Part shown: positions 48,896 to 57,907 of the stretch, piece by piece
How the letters are laid out: each line of letters opens with the position of its first letter
How positions within the stretch are numbered: the stretch's first letter is position 1
Source: Nitrospira sp.
GTDB taxonomy: Bacteria > Nitrospirota > Nitrospiria > Nitrospirales > Nitrospiraceae
Direction of reading: 5' to 3'
Assembly: GCA_005116885.1 (NCBI GenBank)
Contig: SWDP01000010.1
Span: 19,801-83,800, forward strand
Length of the DNA stretch: 64,000 bases
Notes under the pieces: generated by a model
Seen by the model: the letters and a program-made list of their open reading frames with translations, nothing else
Told to the model about the DNA's origin: nothing
Databases searched by the model: none
Program-made: the position numbers and the translations under genes

Positions 48896-51800
48896 ATGAA
48901 TCGCCGGACCATTGCGAGACGTGCGAGCCTGTTGATGGCCCTGCTCGGAGTATTGGCTATGACCAGTCACGGTCATGCCCAATCTAATGCTGACTACACG
49001 GCCCAGCCGCAGTTTATCTCCAATGTGGTGACGCCGAATATCCTGATCCTCATGGATAACTCCGGCAGCATGAGTAATCGAGCCTGCGAAAGTACCAGCT
49101 GCGGCATCACATCGAGCGGCGCCGTGGCGACGGTCACTACGTTTAATGCGACGACCCGCTACTCCGGATTTGCTGACCCGCTCTATTGCTATACCTGGGA
49201 TGCGACGGATAACCGATTTGAACAGGCAACCGCGAAGGCGGCGTTCAACACGGCCTGCGTGGACCAATGGGACGGAAATTTCGTCAACTGGGCCAGCTTC
49301 CGCCGCTTCGACGCCGTGAAAAAATCCATGATCGGCGGCAATTGTTACCATCCGACCGCCTCACCAGTCCGGAATGCCGACGGCACCTGCAAACCCTACG
49401 GCTCGCCTTCTCTGCCGACTGTGAAGGCGCAAAACATCGGAACAAGCACTGAGTATACACAACCGGTTCCTTCGGGGGGCGGTGACTTAGGTTACGTTGG
49501 ACGGATTCCCAGCGCTCAGTATGCAGGGAGTCCTGCGAATATCTACATTGGGATTGAAGGGGACGGTGATTTTTGCGTCGATGATGATAACGGTGGAACC
49601 TGCCCAGATGGAGACGGCTTTGCAGAGACCGAATTGAACGCGATTGGGTTTGCCATGCCTGACGAACCGACCGGCGTGATCCAGCAGGTCGGTGCGAAAG
49701 CACGATTCGGCCTGGCGGTATTCAACGCGTCGGGGTCTGACGACGGTATGCAGGTGCTGACCGGTATTGGCTCTCGGCAGTCGATCAACTATGGCGGAAC
49801 CTCGGTTGAAACCTTCAATACCAACACGGCGGCCATGATCGATGCGGTGGAGGAATCGTTTCCCGATACCAATACTCCCCTGGCAGAAACGCTTTATGAT
49901 GCCACCCGTTATATCGCTCAGATCAATTCTGCTTACTATACGGGCTCATACGTCTATCCGATCGCCTTCTCCGGTGGAGTATCGAACGGAGTCAATTATC
50001 AAGCGAGTGGAGTCGGGTCGATCGGAGGATCTGAAATCAAAGTGCTGACCGGGAGCGAAACCTGCTCGAGCGGTTATATTTCCAATGCTTGCGGCCGCGA
50101 TCCCTATTTCTTCGGTACCGACCATACGCCTGCCTGGGTTGGAACCTCGCAACCAGTGAATTGCTGCAAGACCTTCGTGATTGTCTTTACGGACGGGCAA
50201 CCGACATCCGACTCGAACATTCCTGCCGGAAACTACCCGGCAGGGTTGCGAGATAATGCGCACAACGGAACTGATTGCGGCGGAACTGGTCCAGCATGCA
50301 CGACAGATCCGATGGCCTCTTGGGCTACGCTCTTGGGAGAACATAATACCTCGTTTTATTTGGATACAGTGGCGTATTGGGCCCATACCAACGACCTGCG
50401 TCCCTGTAGCGGCACTGCCGATGGCACGATCGCCGTATTGGGTGTGACAGGCCATTGTCTTCCCGGCACACAGAATGTTTCCGTGTATACGTTTTTCGCG
50501 TTCGGGAATATCAATGGGGGAAGCATTTTGGCTCAAACAGCCAAGCTAGGTGCATTCGAAGACGCCAACAACGACGGCATTCCCCAAACGGCGGAGTGGG
50601 ACAAGGAGAATAACCTTACCGGTGTTGCGACACCGGATGGCGTCCCCGATGCCTATTTCGAATCGTCGAATGTAGACGATCTTCAGGACAAAATGCTCGC
50701 CACCATCGCGAGTATTTTGAGAAAGAGCGCGGCCGGATCCTCGGTTTCTGTGTTGGCGACTTCCACAACTGGTGAAGGCGCTCTGTATCAGTCGTATTTT
50801 TACCCCAGCACGCTCGAGACCTCCACGTTTGCCGATATTACCTGGACCGGCTATACACAGAGCCTCTTTATCGACACTTTCGGTAATCTCCGAGAGGACA
50901 CAGACCAGGACAAGGTGCTCAAATACACAACAGACAAGATCATGGTCACGCGGTACGATCCCGTCGCCAATCTCGTCAAGGTGGACTATTACGATGATCT
51001 CAATGGAGATGGTCTTGCGGACGACAAAAGTGTCCCTGCCGATGGCATCATCAACAGTCAGGATTGTCTGCCCTGCGATCAACTGTTGAGTTCGATTAAG
51101 CCGGTCTGGGAGGCAGGAAAACAGCTGGCGTTGAAGGACGCCAGCACGAGGACGCTCCTCACCTGGGTGGATACGGACAATGATGGAGTGGTCGATTCTG
51201 GTGAGCAGATTCCCTTCACAACGGCCAATTCGTCAACCCTCGGCCCGTATCTGCGTGCCGGGGCGGCGCCCTTCACGGCGGACGCCATCATCAACTTCAT
51301 CCGCGGGTGCGAACAATCTGTTTGTGCAGAACAAGCGAGCCTTCGGGACCGACGGTTACAAGTCCCGGCCGGAAGCGGCACACTGAAGACCTGGAAGTTA
51401 GGCGATCTCATTCACTCCGCTCCGCAGGTGGTCGCGACTCCGTCGGATCGGTACGACGCGAAGTACGGAGATCTCAGTTACCAGCCTTATCTGGCGAAGT
51501 ATGTTAACCGTCGGCAGGTCATCTACGCCGGCGCGAATGACGGGATGCTGCATGCTTTCAACGGCGGGTATTACCATCCCGGTGATGATCCGACTACAGG
51601 GACTTCAGCCAGCCCGATCGTCGAGCATGGATGGTTTACAAGAACGCCGACGGATAACAGCGGCGGCCCACAGTTAGGCGATGAGCTATGGGGCTTCATC
51701 CCCCATCAGCTCTTGCCGCATCTGCAGTGGCTTACGAGGGCCGACTATCAACATGTGTATTTTGTCGATTTGCAACCGACAGTCGCGGATGTCCGCATCT

Positions 51801-53356
51801 TCACGCCGGATACGGACCATCCTAACGGCTGGGGCACGATCTTGATCGGGGGGATGCGGATGGGCGGTAGTTGCCGCGGTGCGGTGTCCCCGGCGGCTGC
51901 GACCTGCGTGGGTGGAACCGGTGCCCCGCCTATGACTGTGACGGCGGACTTCGGCAGCGGGAGCCAAACGCGCAGGTTCTATAGCGCCTATTTCGTGCTC
52001 GACATCACGAATCCGGAGGTGGCCCCGACCTTGCTCATGTCCTTCACCGATGAGGGGCTCGGGTTGACGACCAGCCTTCCGACGGTGGTTCGCATCAATC
52101 CTACGACCGGCGGTGAGGTCAGCAACACGCTCGCGAAGTGGTACATGGTCTTGGGTTCAGGCCCAACTGGCTATGGTGGCAGCGTGACGCAAAGCGCCAA
52201 GGTCTTCGCCGTGGACTTGGCCACTGGTCCTGGCCCATACACATCCACCGGTGCTTCCGCTTCATATCGTCATAGTCTGGTGCAGACCTTCCCGATCGGC
52301 AGTTGGAATTCTTATATCGGCGACATGGCCTCGTTCGACCGAAACCTCGACTATCGGACAGATGCGGTCTATTTCGGTCGTGTCATTCACGACGGAAGTC
52401 TGCCGTGGAGAGGCAAGCTGTATCGCCTGACGTTGGGAGAAACGGTTACCGGGTCTAATCCGCCGGTCTTCGGCACGCAAGCTGCGTCGGCTTGGGGCAT
52501 TGCTTCAGGCGGCAACCGGATTCCAACCGAGATCCTCGATACATTTACCGGCACCTGCGCGCCGACACCCTGCGTGGCGCCTACGATTGAGTTGGGGCCG
52601 GTCGCAACGGCGCCTGGTATTGTCGTTGATGACACGGCAAAGGTGTGGGTTTTTGCCGGGACGGGACGCTATTACAGTGCGGCCGATAAGACGGATACGA
52701 CGCCACAGTATTTCGTCGGTGTGAAAGACTCCGTTCTCAGTGTGACCTGTACGCAGTCGAACGGGACAAACTGTCAGAACAACGATTTGTTGAATGTCTC
52801 CAGTGCAACGGTATGCATTGTCGGGCAGGGACTCTGTGGCCAGTCAGGCGGTACGGACCAGGTCACGGGGGTGACCGGTGTCACGACCTTTACCGGATTG
52901 GTTGATCAAATTCAGGGCAATGCAGTCCTGTCGATCCCGGCGAAGGATGGGTGGTACACGGCCTTGCCTCAAAGCGGGACGGCGAATGGAGAGCGAGTGC
53001 TGGCCAGTCCCGTGGTGTTTGGGGGCATTGTCTACTTTCCCACCTTCATTCCAACAAATGATATCTGCGCGTCCTCAGGGACGAGTTATCTCTACGCGCT
53101 GTACTACAAGACAGGGACTGCCTATTCAGATCCTATTCTCGGAACCGGTGTACCCAAAGTCTCACTTGGAGAAGGGTTGGCCTTCGGCGGTGTGACGCAT
53201 ATCGGCAGTGGGTCGGATGGAGGCAAGCCCCTCAAGATTTGTAACAACACCAGTACGGGCGCCCTGCTTTGCACTGAAAGCGGGCTGGCTGGAGGAGGCC
53301 CTAACAGCGGTATCTCAAGCCCGCTTAGCCACTTTAAGTCGTGGATTTATCGATAG
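48896..53356 (+). CDS. PilY1-like pilus tip protein with vWA domain
   Basis: NILILMDNSGSM vWA motif; C-terminal PilC-type beta-propeller (QVIYAGANDGMLHAFNGG, ELWGFIPHQLLPHLQWL). Confidence 0.92.
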   Translation: MNRRTIARRASLLMALLGVLAMTSHGHAQSNADYTAQPQFISNVVTPNILILMDNSGSMSNRACESTSCGITSSGAVATVTTFNATTRYSGFADPLYCYTWDATDNRFEQATAKAAFNTACVDQWDGNFVNWASFRRFDAVKKSMIGGNCYHPTASPVRNADGTCKPYGSPSLPTVKAQNIGTSTEYTQPVPSGGGDLGYVGRIPSAQYAGSPANIYIGIEGDGDFCVDDDNGGTCPDGDGFAETELNAIGFAMPDEPTGVIQQVGAKARFGLAVFNASGSDDGMQVLTGIGSRQSINYGGTSVETFNTNTAAMIDAVEESFPDTNTPLAETLYDATRYIAQINSAYYTGSYVYPIAFSGGVSNGVNYQASGVGSIGGSEIKVLTGSETCSSGYISNACGRDPYFFGTDHTPAWVGTSQPVNCCKTFVIVFTDGQPTSDSNIPAGNYPAGLRDNAHNGTDCGGTGPACTTDPMASWATLLGEHNTSFYLDTVAYWAHTNDLRPCSGTADGTIAVLGVTGHCLPGTQNVSVYTFFAFGNINGGSILAQTAKLGAFEDANNDGIPQTAEWDKENNLTGVATPDGVPDAYFESSNVDDLQDKMLATIASILRKSAAGSSVSVLATSTTGEGALYQSYFYPSTLETSTFADITWTGYTQSLFIDTFGNLREDTDQDKVLKYTTDKIMVTRYDPVANLVKVDYYDDLNGDGLADDKSVPADGIINSQDCLPCDQLLSSIKPVWEAGKQLALKDASTRTLLTWVDTDNDGVVDSGEQIPFTTANSSTLGPYLRAGAAPFTADAIINFIRGCEQSVCAEQASLRDRRLQVPAGSGTLKTWKLGDLIHSAPQVVATPSDRYDAKYGDLSYQPYLAKYVNRRQVIYAGANDGMLHAFNGGYYHPGDDPTTGTSASPIVEHGWFTRTPTDNSGGPQLGDELWGFIPHQLLPHLQWLTRADYQHVYFVDLQPTVADVRIFTPDTDHPNGWGTILIGGMRMGGSCRGAVSPAAATCVGGTGAPPMTVTADFGSGSQTRRFYSAYFVLDITNPEVAPTLLMSFTDEGLGLTTSLPTVVRINPTTGGEVSNTLAKWYMVLGSGPTGYGGSVTQSAKVFAVDLATGPGPYTSTGASASYRHSLVQTFPIGSWNSYIGDMASFDRNLDYRTDAVYFGRVIHDGSLPWRGKLYRLTLGETVTGSNPPVFGTQAASAWGIASGGNRIPTEILDTFTGTCAPTPCVAPTIELGPVATAPGIVVDDTAKVWVFAGTGRYYSAADKTDTTPQYFVGVKDSVLSVTCTQSNGTNCQNNDLLNVSSATVCIVGQGLCGQSGGTDQVTGVTGVTTFTGLVDQIQGNAVLSIPAKDGWYTALPQSGTANGERVLASPVVFGGIVYFPTFIPTNDICASSGTSYLYALYYKTGTAYSDPILGTGVPKVSLGEGLAFGGVTHIGSGSDGGKPLKICNNTSTGALLCTESGLAGGGPNSGISSPLSHFKSWIYR

Positions 53357-54369
53357 TGCATAACATACGTCTCCTGAGCCGGCTCGGAACAAAGGGTGAG
53401 ACATCCCTTGTTCCGAGCCGCACCAGCCCTGCACGCTGGTCCGTTGTCCTGCTTGCAACCCTCGTGGCCGGCTGTTTTTCAGAGCCTAACCAGTCAGGAG
53501 TGGCGCCAGGCGCCGGTGTTTCGAAGAGCGGAAATCGTCCACCTGTCATTCAACAGGTCGTGGTACTGCCTGCCCCCCTTACTTTAAGCGGTCCTCTTGC
53601 GGTCCAGATTGAGGCCGATGACCCAGATCGCGATCCGCTGACGTATGGCTATCAATGGTTTATCAACGGACATCGCGTCGAAGGGGAAACTCAGTCGACG
53701 TTGTCGCCGACCTTCCTCAAGCGCGGTGACAGAGTTGAGGCAGAGATTATCGCCTCCGACGGTCACACTTCAGGAAAGCCCTACAAGTCCGAACCGGCAA
53801 CCGTGGGGAACACTCTGCCGGAGGTCGTAGGGGTCGCGATTGAGCCGACGCGATCAGACCGAAGCGAGGTGCGGGCCATCGTAGAAGGGGTTGATGCCGA
53901 CCGCGATGCAATTTCGTATGTATATCGGTGGCGAAGAAATGCCACACTCATCGTCGAAGGAGAACATACGACACTTGATACGTCGGCCTTTCATCGGGGC
54001 GACTCGATCACCGTAGAAGTGATACCGCGCGATGCGGGAGGGGTCGGCACAGCTAAATTATCGGCGCCCGTTGCCTTGGAAAACAACGCTCCCAAGATTA
54101 CGTCTTATCCACCGAGCCAGTTCGAAAAAGGGCTTTTCGTCTACGGCGTTCAGGCTATCGATGATGACAAGGACAGCTTGAAATACGTATTGGATACTGC
54201 CCCATCGGGTATGACGATTGACTCAAACACAGGGATGATTTCCTGGCAGGCTGCTCCAGATACGAAGGGAATACATCGAGTCCGCATTGTGGTACAAGAT
54301 GGTTATGGTGGTTCCGCATTCCAAGACTTCGATCTCTCACCCAACTCCTCCAGCAGTGTCAAAAGCTAA
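53356..54369 (+). CDS. Lipoprotein with Ig-like/cadherin-like repeats
   Basis: Lipobox LVAGC; two about 95-aa repeats (DPDRDPLTYGYQWFINGHRVEGE / DADRDAISYVYRWRRNATLIVEGE) and a putative-Ig C-terminus; GTG start overlaps the pilY1 stop. Confidence 0.75.
   Translation: MHNIRLLSRLGTKGETSLVPSRTSPARWSVVLLATLVAGCFSEPNQSGVAPGAGVSKSGNRPPVIQQVVVLPAPLTLSGPLAVQIEADDPDRDPLTYGYQWFINGHRVEGETQSTLSPTFLKRGDRVEAEIIASDGHTSGKPYKSEPATVGNTLPEVVGVAIEPTRSDRSEVRAIVEGVDADRDAISYVYRWRRNATLIVEGEHTTLDTSAFHRGDSITVEVIPRDAGGVGTAKLSAPVALENNAPKITSYPPSQFEKGLFVYGVQAIDDDKDSLKYVLDTAPSGMTIDSNTGMISWQAAPDTKGIHRVRIVVQDGYGGSAFQDFDLSPNSSSSVKS
53381..53419 (+). terminator. Strong hairpin inside the 5' end of the lipoprotein ORF
   Basis: GGCTCGGAACAAAGGG/CCCTTGTTCCGAGCC, complementary apart from a one-base bulge; no T run. 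Confidence 0.6.
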
Positions 54370-54413
54370 TTCATCCTCCGCGGTTTCTTTAAGCGAATTT
54401 CCGGAATCTCTAG

Positions 54414-54443
54414 TTGTCTCTCTTTTTTGCTCTTTGCTATACT
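54414..54443 (+). promoter_or_regulatory. Candidate sigma70 promoter upstream of phoH
   Basis: TTGTCT-N18-TATACT. Confidence 0.5.
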
Positions 54444-54480
54444 GTGAGCATTAGACAAGGGAGGAACTCGAACCCAACGC

Positions 54481-55545
54481 GTGCGTAGACTTAAACTCAG
54501 AGAAGGCACCAATACTGCCGTGCTGTTCGGTCACCACGACCGGCACCTCAAGCTGATCGAAGCAGATCTGGGCGTGCGCCTTTCGGCGCGCGGAGAAGAA
54601 CTCACCCTCGATGGTACAGCCGATGCTACCCGCTACGCAGAACGGGTCCTCACGGAACTTGCCACCCTCGCCAACGACGGAATGGTTCTCCAACCGGACG
54701 ACATCACCCATGCGTTGAATGCCCTCCGACAAAGTCCCGAGACTCCGATCAAGGAACTCCTCTCCAATGCGGCGACGATCGTCACTAAGAAACGATTCGT
54801 CGCGCCGAAGACACCGACGCAAAAACTCTATATCGAGGCCATCGAGACGCACGATATCGTCATCGGTATCGGCCCCGCCGGCACAGGCAAGACCTATTTG
54901 GCAATGGCGATGGCAGTCAGTGCCCTTATGAAGAAAGAAGTGAGCCGCATCATTCTCGCGCGGCCGGCTGTTGAGGCAGGCGAGAAACTCGGATTCCTGC
55001 CGGGCGATATGTACGCCAAAGTGAATCCCTATCTCCGTCCGTTGTATGACGCGTTGTTTGACATGATGGATATGGAGCGGGCTTCGCGCGCAATTGAACG
55101 GGGCGATATCGAGATTGCGCCGCTCGGGTTTATGCGCGGCCGTACGTTGAACGATTCGTTCGTTATTCTCGATGAAGCACAGAACGCCACGGCCGAACAA
55201 ATGAAAATGTTTCTCACGCGGCTTGGGTTTCACTCCAAGGTGGTGGTCACCGGAGATATTACGCAGGTCGATCTGCCGCCTGAACGGGTTTCCGGCCTGA
55301 TCGAGGTGCGGGAAATTCTGCGAGACGTCGAAGGCATAGGGTTCGTCTACTTCGACGAACGGGATGTGGTCCGTCACAAGCTGGTGCAGGACATTATTAA
55401 AGCCTACGATCATCATCAGAATCCTCCTCAGTCGTCCAATCCCCTGCCTGGCGTGTCCGGACGTCGACCGTCGCCGCAAAATAAAGAGCCGAAGCCCGCC
55501 ACCCCCCCATCTCCTCTCAGGGATTCTTGGGGCCAGTCACATTAA
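54481..55545 (+). CDS. PhoH family ATPase
   Basis: GIGPAGTGKTYLAMAMAV; ILARPAVEAGEKLGFLPGDMYAKVNPYLRPLYDAL. Confidence 0.96.
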   Translation: MRRLKLREGTNTAVLFGHHDRHLKLIEADLGVRLSARGEELTLDGTADATRYAERVLTELATLANDGMVLQPDDITHALNALRQSPETPIKELLSNAATIVTKKRFVAPKTPTQKLYIEAIETHDIVIGIGPAGTGKTYLAMAMAVSALMKKEVSRIILARPAVEAGEKLGFLPGDMYAKVNPYLRPLYDALFDMMDMERASRAIERGDIEIAPLGFMRGRTLNDSFVILDEAQNATAEQMKMFLTRLGFHSKVVVTGDITQVDLPPERVSGLIEVREILRDVEGIGFVYFDERDVVRHKLVQDIIKAYDHHQNPPQSSNPLPGVSGRRPSPQNKEPKPATPPSPLRDSWGQSH

Positions 55546-55556
55546 TGCCGGTCCAT

Positions 55557-56009
55557 ATGCAGAGTCAGGTCCGACGGTTCACGTTTGATCAGGCGCATTT
55601 GGAGCGTTTGGCACGAACGATTCTTGCCGACGTCGGAGAGACGTCGGCAGAGCTTGGAGTCTTGCTGGTGGGCGACCAACGGATGCGAGGCCTCAACCAT
55701 CGGTATCGGGCCAAGGATCGCACGACCGACGTGCTAGCCTTTGCCATGCGAGAAGGTTCCGCGCCTCATGCCTCACGCCACAAGCCTGCGATGCTGGGCG
55801 ATGTGGTGATCGCCGTGCCGGAGGCAGCCCGCCAAGCTCAACAGGGGCGACGATCGCTGGACGAAGAGTTGATGGTGCTGTTGATCCATGGCATTCTGCA
55901 TCTCTGCGGCTATGATCACGAGCGGAGCGAAAAAGAAGCGCGCCGGATGCATCGTCGTGAACGGATGATTCTGCAGGCGCTTTCGCGATTGCCGAAACGA
56001 GAGAATTGA
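55557..56009 (+). CDS. ybeY: Endoribonuclease YbeY
   Basis: LNHRYRAKDRTTDVLAF; LLIHGILHLCGYDHE; start 55545 or 55557. Confidence 0.95.
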   Translation: MQSQVRRFTFDQAHLERLARTILADVGETSAELGVLLVGDQRMRGLNHRYRAKDRTTDVLAFAMREGSAPHASRHKPAMLGDVVIAVPEAARQAQQGRRSLDEELMVLLIHGILHLCGYDHERSEKEARRMHRRERMILQALSRLPKREN

Positions 56010-56059
56010 ACGAAGCAAGGGCCGATTCTCAATTCATATTATGAATCACGGGTAGATCT

Positions 56060-56998
56060 ATGGGATGGCTGCAGCGACTCAGTGATGGGCTTACCAAAAC
56101 ACGGGACGTTGTTCGTGGGTCCTTGGATCGGCTCCTAGGCCGCGCGGCGGATCCTGCCGTATTGGAAGAATTTGAAGCAGCCCTCATTGCCTCGGATCTC
56201 GGCGCCCGAGTCGTGGAGCGCGTGATGGAACGCCTCAAGAAACAGCTTCAAGGGACCGACGCCTCACAGCCGGGTCGAGTACATGCGGTTTTGCGTGAGA
56301 CTCTGCTTGAGGTCTTGACGCCTGTGCAAGGGTTGTCGTTGGAGCCGCTGCTCGCGAATAGTCCTAAGCCATTCGTGATTCTGGCGGTGGGGGTGAATGG
56401 TGTCGGAAAGACGACGACGATCGCCAAGATTGCTCAGCGGATTTCCCAGGCAGGGAAAGTGCCGTTGCTGGTGGCCTGCGATACCTTTCGCGCGGCGGCG
56501 ATCGAGCAACTGCAAGTCTGGGCCGACCGAATCGGCGTCGACGTGATCCGTCACCGCCATGGATCCGATCCCGCCGCCGTCGCGTTCGATGGGATCGCCG
56601 CCGCAAAAGCGAGGCAGGTAGATGTGGTCTTGATCGATACGGCAGGCCGGCTGCACACGAAATCGAATCTCATGGACGAACTTCGCAAAATTACTCGCGT
56701 CATCGCGCAGGAATATCCAGGGGCGCCGCACGAAGTGCTCCTTGTGCTGGACGCGACGGTTGGGCAGAACGCGCTAGCTCAAGCTCGTCAATTTCATCAA
56801 GTCGTCGGTGTCACCGGCTTAGTCCTGACGAAGCTCGACGGCACCGCTCGCGGAGGGATCGTCGTCGCAATTGCCGAGGAACTCAAGTTGCCCGTGAGAC
56901 TCATCGGAGTCGGAGAATCGGTTGAAGATCTGCAAGATTTTCACAGCGACGCATTCGTGGACGCGCTTATCGGGACGACCCCCTCACCCTCTGCCTAG
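56060..56998 (+). CDS. ftsY: Signal recognition particle receptor FtsY
   Basis: GVNGVGKTTTIAKIAQ; DTFRAAAIEQLQVWADRIG; LTKLDGTARGGI. Confidence 0.97.
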   Translation: MGWLQRLSDGLTKTRDVVRGSLDRLLGRAADPAVLEEFEAALIASDLGARVVERVMERLKKQLQGTDASQPGRVHAVLRETLLEVLTPVQGLSLEPLLANSPKPFVILAVGVNGVGKTTTIAKIAQRISQAGKVPLLVACDTFRAAAIEQLQVWADRIGVDVIRHRHGSDPAAVAFDGIAAAKARQVDVVLIDTAGRLHTKSNLMDELRKITRVIAQEYPGAPHEVLLVLDATVGQNALAQARQFHQVVGVTGLVLTKLDGTARGGIVVAIAEELKLPVRLIGVGESVEDLQDFHSDAFVDALIGTTPSPSA

Positions 56999-57114
56999 CC
57001 CCTGTGAGATCCCGTCGTTTTCTTCCTCGCCGACATCGTCTGTGTTAGGCTGAGATTTCATATATACCTGCATCCTGCTGGCGCGCAGTGTGTTCGTGAC
57101 CACGAGGCTGAGCC

Positions 57115-57897
57115 ATGATCAAGATTCTGGTTATCGACGATGATCGTATGAACTGCGAGCTGATCCAGTCGATATTTACGCGACATGGATATCAGGTGCT
57201 GTCGTCGACGAATGGGATCGAAGGTCTAACCCTCTTTCGCCAGGAGGCCCCGCGTGTCACCATTCTTGATCTTCGCATGCCTGAAATGGATGGGTTGACC
57301 GTCCTGAAAGAGATCCGTGCCTATGATCCTCATGCCCCAGTGATCATCCTGGGTGGCGGAGCCACTGAGGAGCAGGAAAATCAAGCGCGGGGATTACGCG
57401 TAACCGATTTTATCCGCAAGGGCTTGTCGCTCGATGTATTGGTCGAATGTGTGAATCGAGTGGTGCAGCTTCCGGCTAAATCCGTTCCTGCTCCGCCGGT
57501 GGCGGGTAGTGCAGCCGTGGCCGATACGGGGGAAACGGTCCTCGTCGTCGACGATGAGCCGTTGATCCGCGATCTGCTCGTTCAGTTTCTCAGCCTTCGT
57601 GGGTATCGGGCACTCGGCGTAAAAGACGGTTTCGAGGCCCTCTCGATGGTAGAACACGCGTCTCCTGATCTGATTCTTCTCGACCTGCTCATGCCCGGCA
57701 TGGACGGAGTGGAGGTGCTCCGGCAGCTCCGGCAGCGCGAATATACCGGTGGGGTGATCATCATCACCGGCAGTCACGACGAAGAGCGTCTTGATGAAGC
57801 CTGGGCCTTGGGGCCCCAAGAAGTCCTCGGGAAGCCCATCGACTTGGAAAAATTACTGATGTCTATCCAGCTTGTGCTCGTCTGTCGCGAATGCTAA
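57115..57897 (+). CDS. Response regulator with two receiver domains and no output domain
   Basis: Two REC domains (IDDDRMN...ILDLRMPEMDG; VDDEPLI...LLDLLMPGMDG). Confidence 0.9.
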   Translation: MIKILVIDDDRMNCELIQSIFTRHGYQVLSSTNGIEGLTLFRQEAPRVTILDLRMPEMDGLTVLKEIRAYDPHAPVIILGGGATEEQENQARGLRVTDFIRKGLSLDVLVECVNRVVQLPAKSVPAPPVAGSAAVADTGETVLVVDDEPLIRDLLVQFLSLRGYRALGVKDGFEALSMVEHASPDLILLDLLMPGMDGVEVLRQLRQREYTGGVIIITGSHDEERLDEAWALGPQEVLGKPIDLEKLLMSIQLVLVCREC

Positions 57898-57907
57898 AAC
57901 TCTTCCG

